A DNA stretch of 64,000 nucleotides from Pseudomonadota bacterium (GCA_027592275.1 JAQCKF010000018.1:1-64000); one strand, 5' to 3'; counted from the first letter of the stretch, positions 34,870-45,968 are shown. Notes: generated by a model from the letters alone, not told the origin. Made by a program: numbers and translations.

Positions 34870-36528
34870 CTAGTTGGGCAATGCAAATGTAGATAGTGCA
34901 TGTCCCGAAATCACAGAGACATACTGAACGCCATCGACACTAAAAGTCACCGGTGCCATAACGATCTGACCACCCAGGCTGACGTTCCACAGCAAATCGC
35001 CGTTACGTGCATCAATCGCATGAAAATAGCCTTCGCGCCCGCCAGTAAACAATATATCTGACGCCGTCGTTAGCATGCCACTGTCACTCACATCGAACTG
35101 GTCATAGGACCAGACCTCTTCACCGGTCTGCGGATCCATCGCCTTCAAGGAGGCGAAGCCAACTTCGTTGGTCCAGTTGTTAATAGGATTGGTTCTACCT
35201 ATGCCGATAGTAGGTGCGTCAGGCGCAGGTGCCAACACTGAGAATCCTCCGCCAAGAAATGCTCTGCCGGGTTCGTAGTCGGACTCCTCCGCGCGGTAGA
35301 TCGTTGCATAGTCCTGCCACGCACTAAAATAGAAGAGTTCTGTTCTGGGACTGAATGACGGTGGATACCAATTCGTACCGCCCTGATTTCCAGGGAAGGT
35401 AGGCATGCCTTCCGGTTGCGGTGTTGGTATCGGCCGCCCGTTCTCGTCAAGCCCGCTAGACCAGTTCACCGTTAAATAGGGTTTGCCTTCGAGAAATTCC
35501 CCCGTCACTCTATCTAACACATAGAAATAACCGTTTCGATTTGCCCACATCATGATCTTGCGTGGTGTGCCGCGCCAGACAATATCAGCCAGTACCGGCA
35601 CCTGCACCGAGTCGTAGTCGTAGGCGTCGTTCGGTGTGAATTGGAAATACCATTTCAATTCGCCGCTATCGGCGTCCAGGGCAATCACCGAGTCGGAGTA
35701 GAGATTGTCACCTGGGCGCTGACCTGCATTCCAGTCTGGGCCGGGATTACCTACACCCCAATAGGTTAAATTTAAATCCGGATCGAAAGAGCCAGTGATC
35801 CACACGGGAGCGCCACCGTGCTCCCAGTCGTCTCCTTGCCAGCTGTCATGGTTCGGCTCACCAGGGCCAGGAATCGTGTAGGTCTTCCAGGCTTCTTCGC
35901 CGGTATCAGCGTCATAGGCTGCAACGTATCCGCGAATACCAAACTCGCCACCGCCTACGCCGACAATGACTTTGTCTTTGACTACCAGCGGCGCCATTGT
36001 CACCGAGTAGGCTAGGTCAACATCACCCACTTCTACATCCCATAAGGCGTTGCCAGTTATTCTGTCTAGAGCGACGAGACGAGCATCTAGCGTTCCCATA
36101 AATACCTTGTCGTCCAATACAGCAACGCCGCGGTTATTTGCTCCGCAACATATCAAGGCATTCTCTGCAGGAACGTGCCGGTACTTCCAAAACACTCTTC
36201 CTGTTATTGCGTCGACCGCCATGACACTGTTCGGTCGCTCGGTGACATACATGATGCCATCCACAACTATCGGATTCGATTGCCATGCACCGAAAACTTG
36301 ATTCTGCAACGTCCACTGCAATTTCAACTCGGATACATTCTCTGGTGTAATTTGGTCGAGCTGACTATACCGCTGACTCTTATAACCACCATTATAGGTA
36401 AGCCAGTTCTCTGGCTCGTCTTCTGAATTTAATATTCGTTCATACGGTGCTTGCGCGAATGCATTAGTCACCGCTAAACAGAGAACGAGACTAATGCTAA
36501 GGATTCTAATTGGACTGACTAATTTCAT
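34870..36528 (-). CDS. PQQ-dependent alcohol dehydrogenase with vicinal Cys and Asp-Tyr-Asp
   Basis: 552 residues with a signal peptide (about 1-25, ending AFAQ). It is a quinoprotein propeller of the methanol/ethanol dehydrogenase group. The adjacent cysteines Cys127-Cys128 in LICCGANNRG form the disulfide ring over PQQ in such enzymes. The active site is AYDYDSVQVP: catalytic Asp304 and Asp306, the second Asp being the lanthanide-type signature. Blade motifs such as AYDADTGEEAWKTYTIPGPG occur. It overlaps a di-heme cytochrome gene by four bases, and an esterase-like gene follows. The cytochrome is its likely electron acceptor. Confidence 0.87.
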   Translation of the reverse strand: MKLVSPIRILSISLVLCLAVTNAFAQAPYERILNSEDEPENWLTYNGGYKSQRYSQLDQITPENVSELKLQWTLQNQVFGAWQSNPIVVDGIMYVTERPNSVMAVDAITGRVFWKYRHVPAENALICCGANNRGVAVLDDKVFMGTLDARLVALDRITGNALWDVEVGDVDLAYSVTMAPLVVKDKVIVGVGGGEFGIRGYVAAYDADTGEEAWKTYTIPGPGEPNHDSWQGDDWEHGGAPVWITGSFDPDLNLTYWGVGNPGPDWNAGQRPGDNLYSDSVIALDADSGELKWYFQFTPNDAYDYDSVQVPVLADIVWRGTPRKIMMWANRNGYFYVLDRVTGEFLEGKPYLTVNWSSGLDENGRPIPTPQPEGMPTFPGNQGGTNWYPPSFSPRTELFYFSAWQDYATIYRAEESDYEPGRAFLGGGFSVLAPAPDAPTIGIGRTNPINNWTNEVGFASLKAMDPQTGEEVWSYDQFDVSDSGMLTTASDILFTGGREGYFHAIDARNGDLLWNVSLGGQIVMAPVTFSVDGVQYVSVISGHALSTFALPN

Positions 36529-37316
36529 TCTAAACCTCGCAAGGTAAGCAGGTAGCCAATAACGTCTGCTACTTCATCACTGGAAAGTGTCGTTGGTTGT
36601 TTGCTTGGTTCGTCGCTGATCTCGTAAGAAACCAAGTCAATTTTCTTCAACGACCGTAGTCGTTCCTGCGAATCGATCACCTGAACGGTATAGGTATCCT
36701 CGTTGAGTCGTCTGCCAACGATAGTCTCCTCAAATCGAGTAACGAGCCGAACTGGGCGATTGATCGGCAGCAGCGCAGTCGCGGGATCAAGTAGGTTTCT
36801 CTGTAGTGAGGCTGGAGTCCGAATAGAGCCAATGTTACTCAAGTCAGGTGCAGTACGCGGCCCAACTCCTCTAACTCGGTGACAGTCTGCACATTGCCCT
36901 TCACCTTCGAACAACGCTTGACCACGAATTGGGTCGCCGATTTTTACTGCCTCTCCCTCTGGATCAAAGCCGGCGCGTATATAGGCAATCACTCCATTCA
37001 TCTCATCTGCGCGTAAACTAAAGGACGGCATACGGCCCTGTGCGGCGCCTTCACTAATCACCTGCCGAAGATCAGCATCGGACTGCACGGTGCGGAATTG
37101 TCCAATACGGAGGTTAATGCCATCCACGAGCGCACCTTGTGGTCCATGGCAGAGGGCGCACTGCTGCGTATAAACCTGAAGGCCCGCCTCTATCGCCTCA
37201 CTCGTGTATTGATGATCGTCCACCTCCTGCGCCTGAGCTTGATGCGCAGACACCGCGATCAAAGCAGAGAATACTAGAGCAGGAAGACGAGCAATTCTCG
37301 AATTTCGAATTTTCAT
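36525..37316 (-). CDS. Di-heme cytochrome c, partner of the PQQ dehydrogenase
   Basis: The start at 37316 gives 263 residues with a signal peptide ending QAQAQ; an upstream ATG at 37403 adds a polar tail. Two heme motifs occur: CALCH at 53-57 and CADCH at 142-146. A Met ligand is likely in GRMPSFSLRADEMNG for the first. The second domain, with AYIRAGFDPEG upstream and SLKKIDLVSYEISDEPSKQP later, resembles the heme-binding domains of planctomycete-type cytochromes. It overlaps the PQQ dehydrogenase gene by four bases, so they are coupled; electron transfer between them is strongly suggested. Confidence 0.85.
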   Translation of the reverse strand: MKIRNSRIARLPALVFSALIAVSAHQAQAQEVDDHQYTSEAIEAGLQVYTQQCALCHGPQGALVDGINLRIGQFRTVQSDADLRQVISEGAAQGRMPSFSLRADEMNGVIAYIRAGFDPEGEAVKIGDPIRGQALFEGEGQCADCHRVRGVGPRTAPDLSNIGSIRTPASLQRNLLDPATALLPINRPVRLVTRFEETIVGRRLNEDTYTVQVIDSQERLRSLKKIDLVSYEISDEPSKQPTTLSSDEVADVIGYLLTLRGLE

Positions 37317-37485
37317 AGTAGCTTCATCATTATTTTTGTCAGAAAGTAGAGAATAATCTGAATTGCGCGGGAGGTCTATGCGCGACCCTTTGGCCTTCGG
37401 CACCGCTTATATCAGCGCCGAAGTTCTGGAAATATTTCCAGGCGGCAGGATCACTATTTAGCTGCAAGCCTACCCTTATGCAATA

Positions 37486-38949
37486 CTAGTCGTTATAGGA
37501 ATAGAACGCCAGGGCTGCCTTATAGAGGCTGTATACATCCACCTTGGAACTAACCGCGTAAGGCGTATGAATCGAGAGCAGAGGAACACCGAAATCGATA
37601 ACTTCGATGTTCTGTGCGGAAAACTCTCCACCGATAGTGCCACCACCACCGACCCCGACCTTATAAGTCACTGTCTGCCATGGCACATCATTGCTATCAA
37701 GAAGCTGTCTAGTCCAAGCAATAAACTCGCTATTAGCGGTATTACCCTGCCCATAAAGTTTGAGGTTCACTCCATAGCCTAGCTTGGGAGCATTGCCAGC
37801 CTCCCATACACCTGGGTCCATTGGATTGATGCCTGGATTTACGTCTATAGATATAAATTTAGTCTGACGCAGCGCACTGCGAAATAGGGGTTCACGATAG
37901 TCCCCTTCTAGTTGTGCATACAAAAGTCTGGAAAGTAGATCGGCAAAATAATCGGAATGTGCGCCAGTATTATTTCTATTGCCTACTTCCTCGTTATCAA
38001 CCAGGAAGGCCATAGTAGTCTTCTGCGGATGGTCGATCTCAGCCACCGCGCGCAGTGCTGCGTAGGACGCAAGCCGATCATCCTGACCGTAGGCGGCGAT
38101 TAGCCCTCTATCGAATCCCATGTCTCGTGGCGCCCCGGCCGGCACTAAGGAGAGTTCTGCCGAGACTAAATCGGCTCGAGTAACGCCGTACTCCTGACTA
38201 AGGTAGGCTAGAACCTGATCTGCTACATCGCCACCGTCTTCATCTGGAATATGCCCTATGACCGGATCGAGGTCTTCTGGGGTAATGAAGTCAGCGAGGG
38301 TCTTTGAGTTTCTGCTGCGATCAACATGCGGGGACAACTCAGGAATCATAAAAATGGGATCGTCGGCATCCAGGCCTACTGATATCTGAACGCTGGTTCC
38401 ATCCTTTTTATCGATGCGACCCATCAAAGCTAGCGGCAAGTTGGTCCATTGATGGTACTTGATGCCACCGTGATAATTAGTCTGGAACAGTGCAAATTCA
38501 CTGTCTTCGTACAGCGGTCTACCTTTTAGCTCTAGACGCGGTGAATCAATATGCGAACCGATGATATGGAAGCCCTCTTGAATCGCATCTTCACCAATAA
38601 CCAACAGACTTATTGTGCGGTCTCGATTGACTTCATAGATTTTTTTCCCCGGAAGGATATCAGTTGAATCCGTTAACTCTTCGAAGCCATTCTGCTGAGC
38701 GAAGGCGACTGCCTCGACAACGAAACTGAGCTCTGTACGCGCCAGATGAATGAACGCTTTGTAATCTTCGGCGAACGCAAAGACAGTATCGCGCTCGCTG
38801 TCTGACATGCCTATCCAGGAAGATTCACACTGCAAGGAGTCAATACAATCATCTGTAGATTGCGCGCTCGAAGTTGTAATCGAGAACGACACTGTTGTTA
38901 ATAGTAGTCCTGCAACCCAGCCGCCTAAATTCGATATAGAGATTTTCAT
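37486..38949 (-). CDS. Exported M18-family aminopeptidase
   Basis: From ATG 38949 the protein has 487 residues with a signal peptide ending TSSAQ. The M18 zinc ligands are all visible: His in GSHIDSPRLEL, Asp in YGQDDRLAS, Glu-Glu in DNEEVGN, Asp in SIDVNPGINP and His in LLSIHTPYA. The M18 signature LVDNEEVG is present. Family members are normally cytosolic aspartyl aminopeptidases; export is unusual. The first ATG at 39000 would place 17 polar residues ahead of the signal, so 38949 is preferred. The 169-bp spacer downstream holds a hairpin (CTTCGGC/GCCGAAG) without a T-run. Confidence 0.85.
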   Translation of the reverse strand: MKISISNLGGWVAGLLLTTVSFSITTSSAQSTDDCIDSLQCESSWIGMSDSERDTVFAFAEDYKAFIHLARTELSFVVEAVAFAQQNGFEELTDSTDILPGKKIYEVNRDRTISLLVIGEDAIQEGFHIIGSHIDSPRLELKGRPLYEDSEFALFQTNYHGGIKYHQWTNLPLALMGRIDKKDGTSVQISVGLDADDPIFMIPELSPHVDRSRNSKTLADFITPEDLDPVIGHIPDEDGGDVADQVLAYLSQEYGVTRADLVSAELSLVPAGAPRDMGFDRGLIAAYGQDDRLASYAALRAVAEIDHPQKTTMAFLVDNEEVGNRNNTGAHSDYFADLLSRLLYAQLEGDYREPLFRSALRQTKFISIDVNPGINPMDPGVWEAGNAPKLGYGVNLKLYGQGNTANSEFIAWTRQLLDSNDVPWQTVTYKVGVGGGGTIGGEFSAQNIEVIDFGVPLLSIHTPYAVSSKVDVYSLYKAALAFYSYND

Positions 38950-39011
38950 AGTTCTTCCTCTAGATTTTTTGCTAGTTTGATGCCGGTTTTTTATCTGCAA
39001 ACACCCCTGAC

Positions 39012-39995
39012 TTAGGGCGAGGGATATTTCTGCAAACAGCTCGCGAATGTCTCACTGTCAATATTACCACCAGAAAGGACTAGCGCGGCAGAGCCACCAC
39101 TAATATCCAATTTATTGTGCAGCAAGGCTGCTAAGGCGACTGCACCACCAGGCTCAACCACAAGCTTGAGGTAGCGGAACGCAAAACTAATCGCGTGAGC
39201 AACCTCATCCTCACTAACCACCAGAAAATCATCCACTGTTTTACTATTGATCGACCAAGTAATCTCGCCCGGCTGTGTAGCCATGAGTGCATCGCAGCTA
39301 GTGCTGAGCTGTGGAGAAATTTTGGTGCGCACGCCTGCAGCCTTCGAAATACTGTGATCGTCGTAGTTCGCCGGCTCTACACCGTAGACTCTTGTCGCAC
39401 TATTCGTTTCTTTGACCGCCGTGGAAAGGCCAGCCAATAGTCCACCCCCTCCGCAGGGGCTCAACACGGCATCGGGCACACAGTCCCTTGCCGCCAACTG
39501 CTGCATTATCTCGAGGCCACAAGTGCCCTGGCCTGCAATCACATCAACATCATCAAATGCAGGCACAAGAGTCGCACCACTGGACGCCGCAATTTCTGCA
39601 GCGATATCTTCGCGGGACTCAGTAGCGCGGTCATACAGGCGGATACTTGCTCCGAGTCGCTGCGTGCCTTCTTTTTTGATCGATGGGGCATCCGACGGCA
39701 TGACAATAGTCGCGTGCATTCCCAGTAACTTGGCTGCGTAGGCCATTCCCTGCGCGTGGTTTCCTGAGGAAAATGCAACGGCGCCCTTCGCCCGCTGGTC
39801 TTCACTCATTTGGCATAGTCGATTATAGGCACCACGGAACTTGAACGCGCCGATATGCTGCAGACATTCTGGTTTGATAAAGACTCTAGCGTTTACTCTT
39901 TCATTGAGTACTGCGGATGTATGAATTGGCGTCTCGATTGCAATGCCTCGAAGTCGATCTGCGGCTTTTTTAATATCTTCGAGGTGCACTGTCAT
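39012..39995 (-). CDS. Threonine/serine dehydratase-like PLP enzyme
   Basis: 327 residues, fold type II PLP enzyme. The Schiff-base Lys52 lies in [11 protein letters not shown]. The Ser/Gly-rich phosphate loop is [11 protein letters not shown], and an Asn-containing loop [17 protein letters not shown] fits. There is no C-terminal ACT domain, so it belongs to the catabolic threonine dehydratase/serine racemase/hydroxyaspartate dehydratase group and not biosynthetic IlvA. It overlaps der by four bases, an unusual partner. The exact substrate is not decidable by eye. Confidence 0.85.
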   Translation of the reverse strand: MTVHLEDIKKAADRLRGIAIETPIHTSAVLNERVNARVFIKPECLQHIGAFKFRGAYNRLCQMSEDQRAKGAVAFSSGNHAQGMAYAAKLLGMHATIVMPSDAPSIKKEGTQRLGASIRLYDRATESREDIAAEIAASSGATLVPAFDDVDVIAGQGTCGLEIMQQLAARDCVPDAVLSPCGGGGLLAGLSTAVKETNSATRVYGVEPANYDDHSISKAAGVRTKISPQLSTSCDALMATQPGEITWSINSKTVDDFLVVSEDEVAHAISFAFRYLKLVVEPGGAVALAALLHNKLDISGGSAALVLSGGNIDSETFASCLQKYPSP

Positions 39996-41428
39996 ACTCT
40001 TTTCTTACCTAGTTTCTTACCCAAATCTTTATTTTTCTTGATACGCCTCTTCTGCGAAATCTGTTGTTGCGTCAGGCCTTCCTCTCCCTTAACGAAAGGA
40101 TTTTCGCCACTGCGCAGTTCTATTCTCACCGGGGTACCCTCGAGATTCAGCACCTTTCGAAAGGTTTTCTCCAGATAACGACTGTAGTTGCCAGGCAGCT
40201 TATCAGTCTGCTTACCATGTATAACTATTATTGGCGGGTTCTGTCCGCCGGCGTGAGCGTAGCGCAGTTTGATGCGTCGGCCATTCACCATAGGTGGCGC
40301 GTGATCGATGACTGCATCTTGAAGTAGTTCGGTGAGTCGATGGGTGGTCAGAGTCTTAGTCGCCGATTCGTATGCAGTATGTATGGATTTGTAGAGATCA
40401 CCCACACCGGTGCCATAGAGCGCCGATATAAAATGAATCTTAGCGAAATCCACGAAGACAAAACGGCGGCGAATATCATCTTTAACCTGATCCTTGTCTT
40501 CAGAGTGCATGCCATCCCATTTGTTGATGGCGATGACGAGCGCACGCCCCGTCTCAACAACGTAGCCAAGCAGATGTAAATCTTGCTCTACAATTCCTGT
40601 GCGAGCATCGATGATCAATACCACCACATGCGCGTCTTGAATGGCCTGTAACGACTTAACCACCGAAAATTTTTCAATCGTTTGTTTAGTCTGGCCTCTC
40701 TTCTTTATCCCCGCTGTATCGATAAGCGTATACCGCCTTCCGCGCCTCTCATAGGGTATATAAATACTATCTCTAGTGGTGCCGGGTTCGTCGAACACGA
40801 CCACTCTCTCTTCACCTAACATTCTATTGACCAACGTCGACTTACCGACATTGGGTCTACCTGCGATCGCAATCTTTATACCTGTTGCTGCAACATCCTG
40901 AGAAACTGCCTCACCCTCACCCGCATCGATTGCCGCCTGCTCGAAGTCGGTTAACACCTTAACCAGCATGCTCTTCACGCCACGACCCTGAGTCGCAGTG
41001 ATGGGGAAGATTTCCGACAGGCCTAAGCTATAAAAATCCGCTAACGCCGCATCGGGGTCACGACCATCGATCTTGTTTACGACTAGACAGGTATTCTTGC
41101 TGCGCTTACGTAGATGATCGAGGATTCGGTTGTCATCGGGCAGGAGACCATCTTTAGCATCTACCATAAACAGGCAGATGTTGGCTTCTTCGATAGCTTG
41201 AAGTGATTGTGAGGCCATCTCCAGATCGATGCCCTCTTCATCGCCACTAATACCACCGGTATCGATAACAATGAATGAATGACCTTCTATCTCTCCGTCA
41301 CCATATTTCCTATCCCGAGTGAGACCGGGGATATTTGCGACCAGCGCTTCGCGCGATCGCGTGAGCCGATTGAAGAGAGTGGATTTTCCTACGTTGGGAC
41401 GGCCAACAAGGGCTATAACTGGCCTCAT
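39992..41428 (-). CDS. der: Ribosome-assembly GTPase Der (EngA)
   Basis: 478 residues. Two tandem GTPase domains show [14 protein letters not shown] near residue 8 and [14 protein letters not shown] near 190. Both have DTAG/DTGG and NKxD motifs ([13 protein letters not shown]). A KH-like C-terminal domain and a basic tail rich in Lys follow. It is needed for 50S ribosomal subunit maturation. It follows bamB in the core gene block, as in E. coli. Confidence 0.97.
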   Translation of the reverse strand: MRPVIALVGRPNVGKSTLFNRLTRSREALVANIPGLTRDRKYGDGEIEGHSFIVIDTGGISGDEEGIDLEMASQSLQAIEEANICLFMVDAKDGLLPDDNRILDHLRKRSKNTCLVVNKIDGRDPDAALADFYSLGLSEIFPITATQGRGVKSMLVKVLTDFEQAAIDAGEGEAVSQDVAATGIKIAIAGRPNVGKSTLVNRMLGEERVVVFDEPGTTRDSIYIPYERRGRRYTLIDTAGIKKRGQTKQTIEKFSVVKSLQAIQDAHVVVLIIDARTGIVEQDLHLLGYVVETGRALVIAINKWDGMHSEDKDQVKDDIRRRFVFVDFAKIHFISALYGTGVGDLYKSIHTAYESATKTLTTHRLTELLQDAVIDHAPPMVNGRRIKLRYAHAGGQNPPIIVIHGKQTDKLPGNYSRYLEKTFRKVLNLEGTPVRIELRSGENPFVKGEEGLTQQQISQKRRIKKNKDLGKKLGKKRV

Positions 41429-41470
41429 GGTAGTAACCTAAATAAATGTGCAAACGGTTTGTTGCGAATG

Positions 41471-42700
41471 CTATTGCAGTTGATAAGCAGTCAGCCGACC
41501 GCTATTGCCGAAAACATAAAGACGGCCATTGTTGGCTAAAAGATTAGCCCTCACCCCATCATTGTCAGCCTGGATGCGACCTACTATGCGCCCATCAATC
41601 TGCGATAGTAAGTGAACATAACCATCATAGTCAGCTACTGCGATATAGTTGCCGACTGCGGTGGGTGCCGTAATTTGTCTATTAAGTAGATCGGAGTTCT
41701 CCCAAACGATATCTTCGCTATTGTCTCTAATCGCAAATATCTGACTTTTGTCATCACAGTAGTAAATGTTGCCGAAACCCTGCTCCATTCCATGATAGCT
41801 GGAAGCCTCCATGCCCCAGACGATTCGCCCAGAAGTGACTTCGAACGCCATCAAGTTGCCCTGATAGCTTGTGGCTAGAATTCGGCCACCGTCTAACAAT
41901 AAATCGCCATCCACATCGATGACACGGTCGATATCGTACTCGCCTTCCGGGACGGCCACCCGCTCCTCCCAAAGATAAACTCCATCTTCCGCCGCAACTG
42001 CGACGAGCGTGCCATTGCTAAACCCTGCAATCACTGTATCTGCGGCAATAACAGGCTTGCTACTGCCGCGCAGTGTGAGTGCTGGCTGTGTAGTCTCATA
42101 AGTCCAGCGCTGCTCACCGTCGTCGACATCCAGGGCTACCAGTTTATCGTCTACAGTCTGCGCTACAACGACATCGCCATTTGTTTGTGGTGCAGACAAA
42201 ACTTCACTGGAAACTGCGTGTTGCCATTTAATAGTTCCATCCGCTTGATTGAGGACTACGAGTTCAGCGTTCTCTGTGGCAACCATGACCAAGCCGTCGC
42301 CAGATCCAACCCCGCCAGTGATTACTCCCTCGACTCGAGTTCTCCACAGCGTGTTTCCTGTGCTAATTTCTATTGCGGCCACAGCACCATTCTCGCTAGC
42401 GGCGTAGATAACGCCGCCGTCTATGGAGGGGGTTATCTCAGTGTAATTTTTGCCCTGTCCATTTCCAACACTAACGCTCCACTGACGAGTCAGTGTTGCC
42501 TCAACAGGAATATTGACTAGAGGTGTAGGAGGATTGACTTCATCATCGGAAAACCAATTCAATGGATTTAGGCTGGGAGCGCTAAACCCTGCACAGGCCG
42601 TTAGCACAGAAGCTAATGCAAGCAGCACTAGCAGACGAATCCCAGAGGTCGCGCAATTTTGTCTTGGTCCGGTGCTCGTAGGATTCATCTTGGAACTCAT
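41471..42700 (-). CDS. bamB: Outer-membrane assembly lipoprotein BamB
   Basis: 409 residues. A signal peptide ends in a lipobox (LTAC; Cys36 is the lipidated residue). The rest is an eight-bladed PQQ-like propeller with blade motifs such as AIEISTGNTLWRT and VALDVDDGEQRWTYE. It is a BAM complex scaffold at the inner face of the outer membrane and does not bind PQQ. It sits between yfgM and der in the conserved order. Confidence 0.95.
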   Translation of the reverse strand: MSSKMNPTSTGPRQNCATSGIRLLVLLALASVLTACAGFSAPSLNPLNWFSDDEVNPPTPLVNIPVEATLTRQWSVSVGNGQGKNYTEITPSIDGGVIYAASENGAVAAIEISTGNTLWRTRVEGVITGGVGSGDGLVMVATENAELVVLNQADGTIKWQHAVSSEVLSAPQTNGDVVVAQTVDDKLVALDVDDGEQRWTYETTQPALTLRGSSKPVIAADTVIAGFSNGTLVAVAAEDGVYLWEERVAVPEGEYDIDRVIDVDGDLLLDGGRILATSYQGNLMAFEVTSGRIVWGMEASSYHGMEQGFGNIYYCDDKSQIFAIRDNSEDIVWENSDLLNRQITAPTAVGNYIAVADYDGYVHLLSQIDGRIVGRIQADNDGVRANLLANNGRLYVFGNSGRLTAYQLQ

Positions 42701-42727
42701 CTGGCTATCTGTTAACTAGCAGTAGGG

Positions 42728-43405
42728 CTAGCTTTCGTTGGACAACTCGTCCAGTTTCATACGCAGACCATCGCTATTCGATCCTGCCTGCTGAGCGGCA
42801 TTGTACGCATCACGCGCGTCCACTTCCCGGCCCATTGCTAGGTAAATATCACCCCGTAATTCCGAATAGCCAGCTTCAAAAGTTTTGGGGTCTAGATTGT
42901 TCACGAGTGCGAGCGCACGTTCCGCGTCGCCCTTCGCCAAGATAATACGACCGAGTCGCAAGTTCGTGGTCAGCAGCAGGCCTTCATCGGCATCACTCAA
43001 TAGCCCGCCCTGCTCGTTATCTAGAATCCACTGCAGAGAGATTTCCGCCGCATCCAAGTCATCGTTGCGAACAGATTGTTGCGCAGCAAATAGGGAGCCT
43101 AATTTGGCGTAAGTAGAATCGCCATGCTCACTGCGCAGCTGCGCACCTAGCTCGACTATTCGTTCTGAATCTCGCGATATAAGTAGTGTTCCCGGCTGTC
43201 CGGCGTCAGTTATCGCCAATGCTAGGATCTCCTCATACATATCGGAGGCGCTATCTAGGCTAGCGTTTTGGGAATTAGTCCAAACCAACCATGACGTGAA
43301 GGCTGCAAAACCTACAACAACGAGGATGATTAGCTGTTTGCCGTTTTCTTCCCACCACTGCTTAAGTGATTCTACTGTTTCTTCTTCTGCCGCGTTAATC
43401 GCCAC
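42728..43405 (-). CDS. yfgM: YfgM-like TPR protein of the Sec translocon
   Basis: 225 residues. A short cytosolic N-terminus with EETVESLKQWWEENGK precedes one membrane helix (about 22-41). A periplasmic TPR-like helical domain follows. The TPR-like pattern TNLRLGRIILAKGDAERALA is clear. YfgM in E. coli associates with SecYEG and PpiD and helps fold exported proteins. Position between hisS and bamB is the conserved one. Confidence 0.9.
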   Translation of the reverse strand: MAINAAEEETVESLKQWWEENGKQLIILVVVGFAAFTSWLVWTNSQNASLDSASDMYEEILALAITDAGQPGTLLISRDSERIVELGAQLRSEHGDSTYAKLGSLFAAQQSVRNDDLDAAEISLQWILDNEQGGLLSDADEGLLLTTNLRLGRIILAKGDAERALALVNNLDPKTFEAGYSELRGDIYLAMGREVDARDAYNAAQQAGSNSDGLRMKLDELSNES

Positions 43406-43545
43406 GACTTACTCCTTAATTCATTTAATTATTCGAACAGTTTCGACCTGCCCGGATTATCAGACCACCACATTCGGCAAACTATCCCTGACCAACCGCT
43501 AATTCTACTTGTTTAAGGCACTGCTGACACGAATCAATGCTGCTA

Positions 43546-44835
43546 TCACTCTGAAATACTAAGAAATTCAGCAAGTTTATCGCCGCAATTTGCTATCTCG
43601 ACGCTGACCGAGTCAGCGGAATCATTTAAAGGGCGAATTTTGACTGTTTCCAGAGGCTGTCCCGATTCAGTTTCCAATACAATAGCCAGCCGCGCCCCGC
43701 TGTTGAATGCGCGTTTCATTTGATTACTGGATTTTCCCCCACCGCAGTGACTGATAAGGCCTAGTTCAGGAAATTGCTGCCGCAGCTGCTTGGCTAACAA
43801 CTGGGCCGGGCCGGCCAACTCGCTACCGACAACCACCATATACACATCGATTACCTGCGAGGTGGCTTCGGGAATCTTGCCAAGAGAATCGAGCATCAAG
43901 ACAAGCCTTTCGACACCCATCGCAAAACCAGCCGCAACCGTAGGTTTGCCCCCGAGCTGCTCAACGAGGCCATCGTAGCGACCTCCTCCGCAGACTGTAC
44001 CCTGTGCGCCCAAAGAATCGGTAGTCCACTCAAACACACAGTTATTGTAGTAATCCAAACCCCTTACCAGGCGGGGGCTCTCGACGAACTCAATTCCAAC
44101 CTGGCTAAGCAGGCTCTTCAGCTCACTATAGTGAGCGATACTCTCATCGCTGACGTAATCAACCAGAGCAGGCGCATTCTTCAGAGCTTCCTGAACGGCG
44201 GGGTTCTTACTATCGAGTACCCGCATTGGGTTACTGTGCATTCGATTGCGCGCATCATCATCGAGTTCGTCTGCATGGAAAGCTAGAAATGCTGATAAGG
44301 CGGCGGCATAGCGTTTTCTATCTTCCGCGGAGCCGATGTTGTTAATCTCTAGGGTGAGGAATTTTTCTAAGCCTAGGTCTAACCACAGAGAAGCGCTGAC
44401 CTGAATCACCTCTGCATCGATGTCCGGTCCAGCCATGCCAAAGGCCTCTACACCGAACTGTTGAAACTGTCGGTAGCGGCCCTTCTGCGGCCTTTCATGG
44501 CGAAACATTGGGCCCTGGTACCACAGTCGTTGCTGCTGATTGAATAGTAAACCGTGCTGATCGGCAGCACGAACGCAACCGGCCGTGCCTTCTGGACGCA
44601 AACTCAAGTTATCGCCATTGCGATCGTCGAAACTGTACATCTCCTTCTCGACGATGTCAGTGACCTCCCCAATTGAACGCTTAAACAGTTGTGTCTGCTC
44701 GAGAATAGGGAAACGAATTTCCCGATAGCCATAACGATGCACTACCTGCTGAAAACACTTTTCAACATATTGCCAGTTTGGAGTTTGATCAGGAAGTATG
44801 TCATTCATACCTCGAATTGCTTGTAATTTCGCCAT
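43546..44835 (-). CDS. hisS: Histidyl-tRNA synthetase
   Basis: 429 residues, class II synthetase. Motif 1 region begins [10 protein letters not shown], motif 2 is [23 protein letters not shown], shown here only in part as [15 protein letters not shown], and the HisA-like motif [12 protein letters not shown] is present. The C-terminal anticodon-binding domain (about 330-429) includes [16 protein letters not shown]. It charges tRNA-His in the cytosol. It is 17 bp downstream of ispG in the core block. Confidence 0.98.
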   Translation of the reverse strand: MAKLQAIRGMNDILPDQTPNWQYVEKCFQQVVHRYGYREIRFPILEQTQLFKRSIGEVTDIVEKEMYSFDDRNGDNLSLRPEGTAGCVRAADQHGLLFNQQQRLWYQGPMFRHERPQKGRYRQFQQFGVEAFGMAGPDIDAEVIQVSASLWLDLGLEKFLTLEINNIGSAEDRKRYAAALSAFLAFHADELDDDARNRMHSNPMRVLDSKNPAVQEALKNAPALVDYVSDESIAHYSELKSLLSQVGIEFVESPRLVRGLDYYNNCVFEWTTDSLGAQGTVCGGGRYDGLVEQLGGKPTVAAGFAMGVERLVLMLDSLGKIPEATSQVIDVYMVVVGSELAGPAQLLAKQLRQQFPELGLISHCGGGKSSNQMKRAFNSGARLAIVLETESGQPLETVKIRPLNDSADSVSVEIANCGDKLAEFLSISE

Positions 44836-44852
44836 AGATTTGTGACTGATCG

Positions 44853-45965
44853 CTAGCTTGAGGCGATTAGGTTTTCTTCCATTTTCTTCTTTTCGGCAAC
44901 GCGCTGACGCACCATCGCCTCCAATTCATCCACAAGATTTTCATTATTTATCTTGTGATCGGGAACGCCTTCTCTGTAGACGAGATTACTTGGACTCGCA
45001 CCAGTCAACCCAATCTCAGCAACCTTCGCCTCGCCCGGGCCATTCACGATACAGCCAATGACTGCCACATCAATCGGTGTAGTTATGTCTTCTAATCGGG
45101 ACTCTAATTCATTAACCACGGAGATCACGTCGAAATTCTGCCTGCTACAACTAGGGCAAGCTACTAAATTGACACCCTTATGACGAAGGCCAAGGCTCTT
45201 TAGTATATCGAATCCAACTTTAACCTCTTCGACCGGGTCAGCTGCGAGGGAGACACGGATTGTATCGCCAATCCCATCCATCAACATAGCTCCCAGGCCG
45301 ATAGCCGATTTAACTGTGCCGGAACGAAGGCCGCCTGCCTCAGTGATGCCGAGATGGAAAGGCTGATCTATCTGTGTCGCTAAACTCCGATAGGCCGCCA
45401 GGGTCATAAATATCTCGGAGGCTTTCAGGCTAATTTTAAAATTTTGAAAATCGAGCTTGTCGAGTATATCTATCTGCGTCAGCGCAGACTCAACCATTGC
45501 CTCGGAATTGGGCTCCTTGTATTTTCGCAACAAGTTCTTCCCAAGAGAACCTGCATTTACGCCGATTCGAAGCGGTATATTCTTGTCTTTGGCACTATCT
45601 ACAACGGCGCGAATGCGCTCCTCGCTACCGATATTACCCGGATTGATGCGCAGACAATCAACCCCATTCTCAAGCACTTTCAAGGCAATGCGATAGTCGA
45701 AATGTATGTCGGCGACTAGGGGCACTTCCACTTGCGAGCGAATCTTCTTAAAGGCTTCTGCCGCATCCATGCTGGGTACGGAGACGCGAACGATATCCAC
45801 TCCCGCATTTACCATGCGATTAATCTGGCCTAGTGTCGCCTCAACATCGCAAGTCTCGGTGTTGGTCATGCTCTGCACGGAAATTGGTGCATCGCCGCCC
45901 ACAGGAACATTGCCGACCATAATCTGGCGAGTCTTACGACGAATAATTGATGAGTTAGTCTTCAT
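44853..45965 (-). CDS. ispG: 4-hydroxy-3-methylbut-2-enyl diphosphate synthase
   Basis: 370 residues. It catalyses the penultimate step of the MEP isoprenoid pathway with a [4Fe-4S] cluster. The N-terminal TIM-barrel begins with [13 protein letters not shown] and [10 protein letters not shown]. The cluster ligands are CPSC in [12 protein letters not shown] and the Cys of CIVNGPGEA. It needs Fe-S supply, of interest because the isc operon in this window is incomplete. It lies three bases downstream of rodZ. Confidence 0.98.
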   Translation of the reverse strand: MKTNSSIIRRKTRQIMVGNVPVGGDAPISVQSMTNTETCDVEATLGQINRMVNAGVDIVRVSVPSMDAAEAFKKIRSQVEVPLVADIHFDYRIALKVLENGVDCLRINPGNIGSEERIRAVVDSAKDKNIPLRIGVNAGSLGKNLLRKYKEPNSEAMVESALTQIDILDKLDFQNFKISLKASEIFMTLAAYRSLATQIDQPFHLGITEAGGLRSGTVKSAIGLGAMLMDGIGDTIRVSLAADPVEEVKVGFDILKSLGLRHKGVNLVACPSCSRQNFDVISVVNELESRLEDITTPIDVAVIGCIVNGPGEAKVAEIGLTGASPSNLVYREGVPDHKINNENLVDELEAMVRQRVAEKKKMEENLIASS

Positions 45966-45968
45966 GGG

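Noticed and set aside
41471-42700. A fourth PQQ dehydrogenase
   Set aside because: The propeller has a lipobox and the core-block position of BamB, and no catalytic W-D motif; it is BamB.
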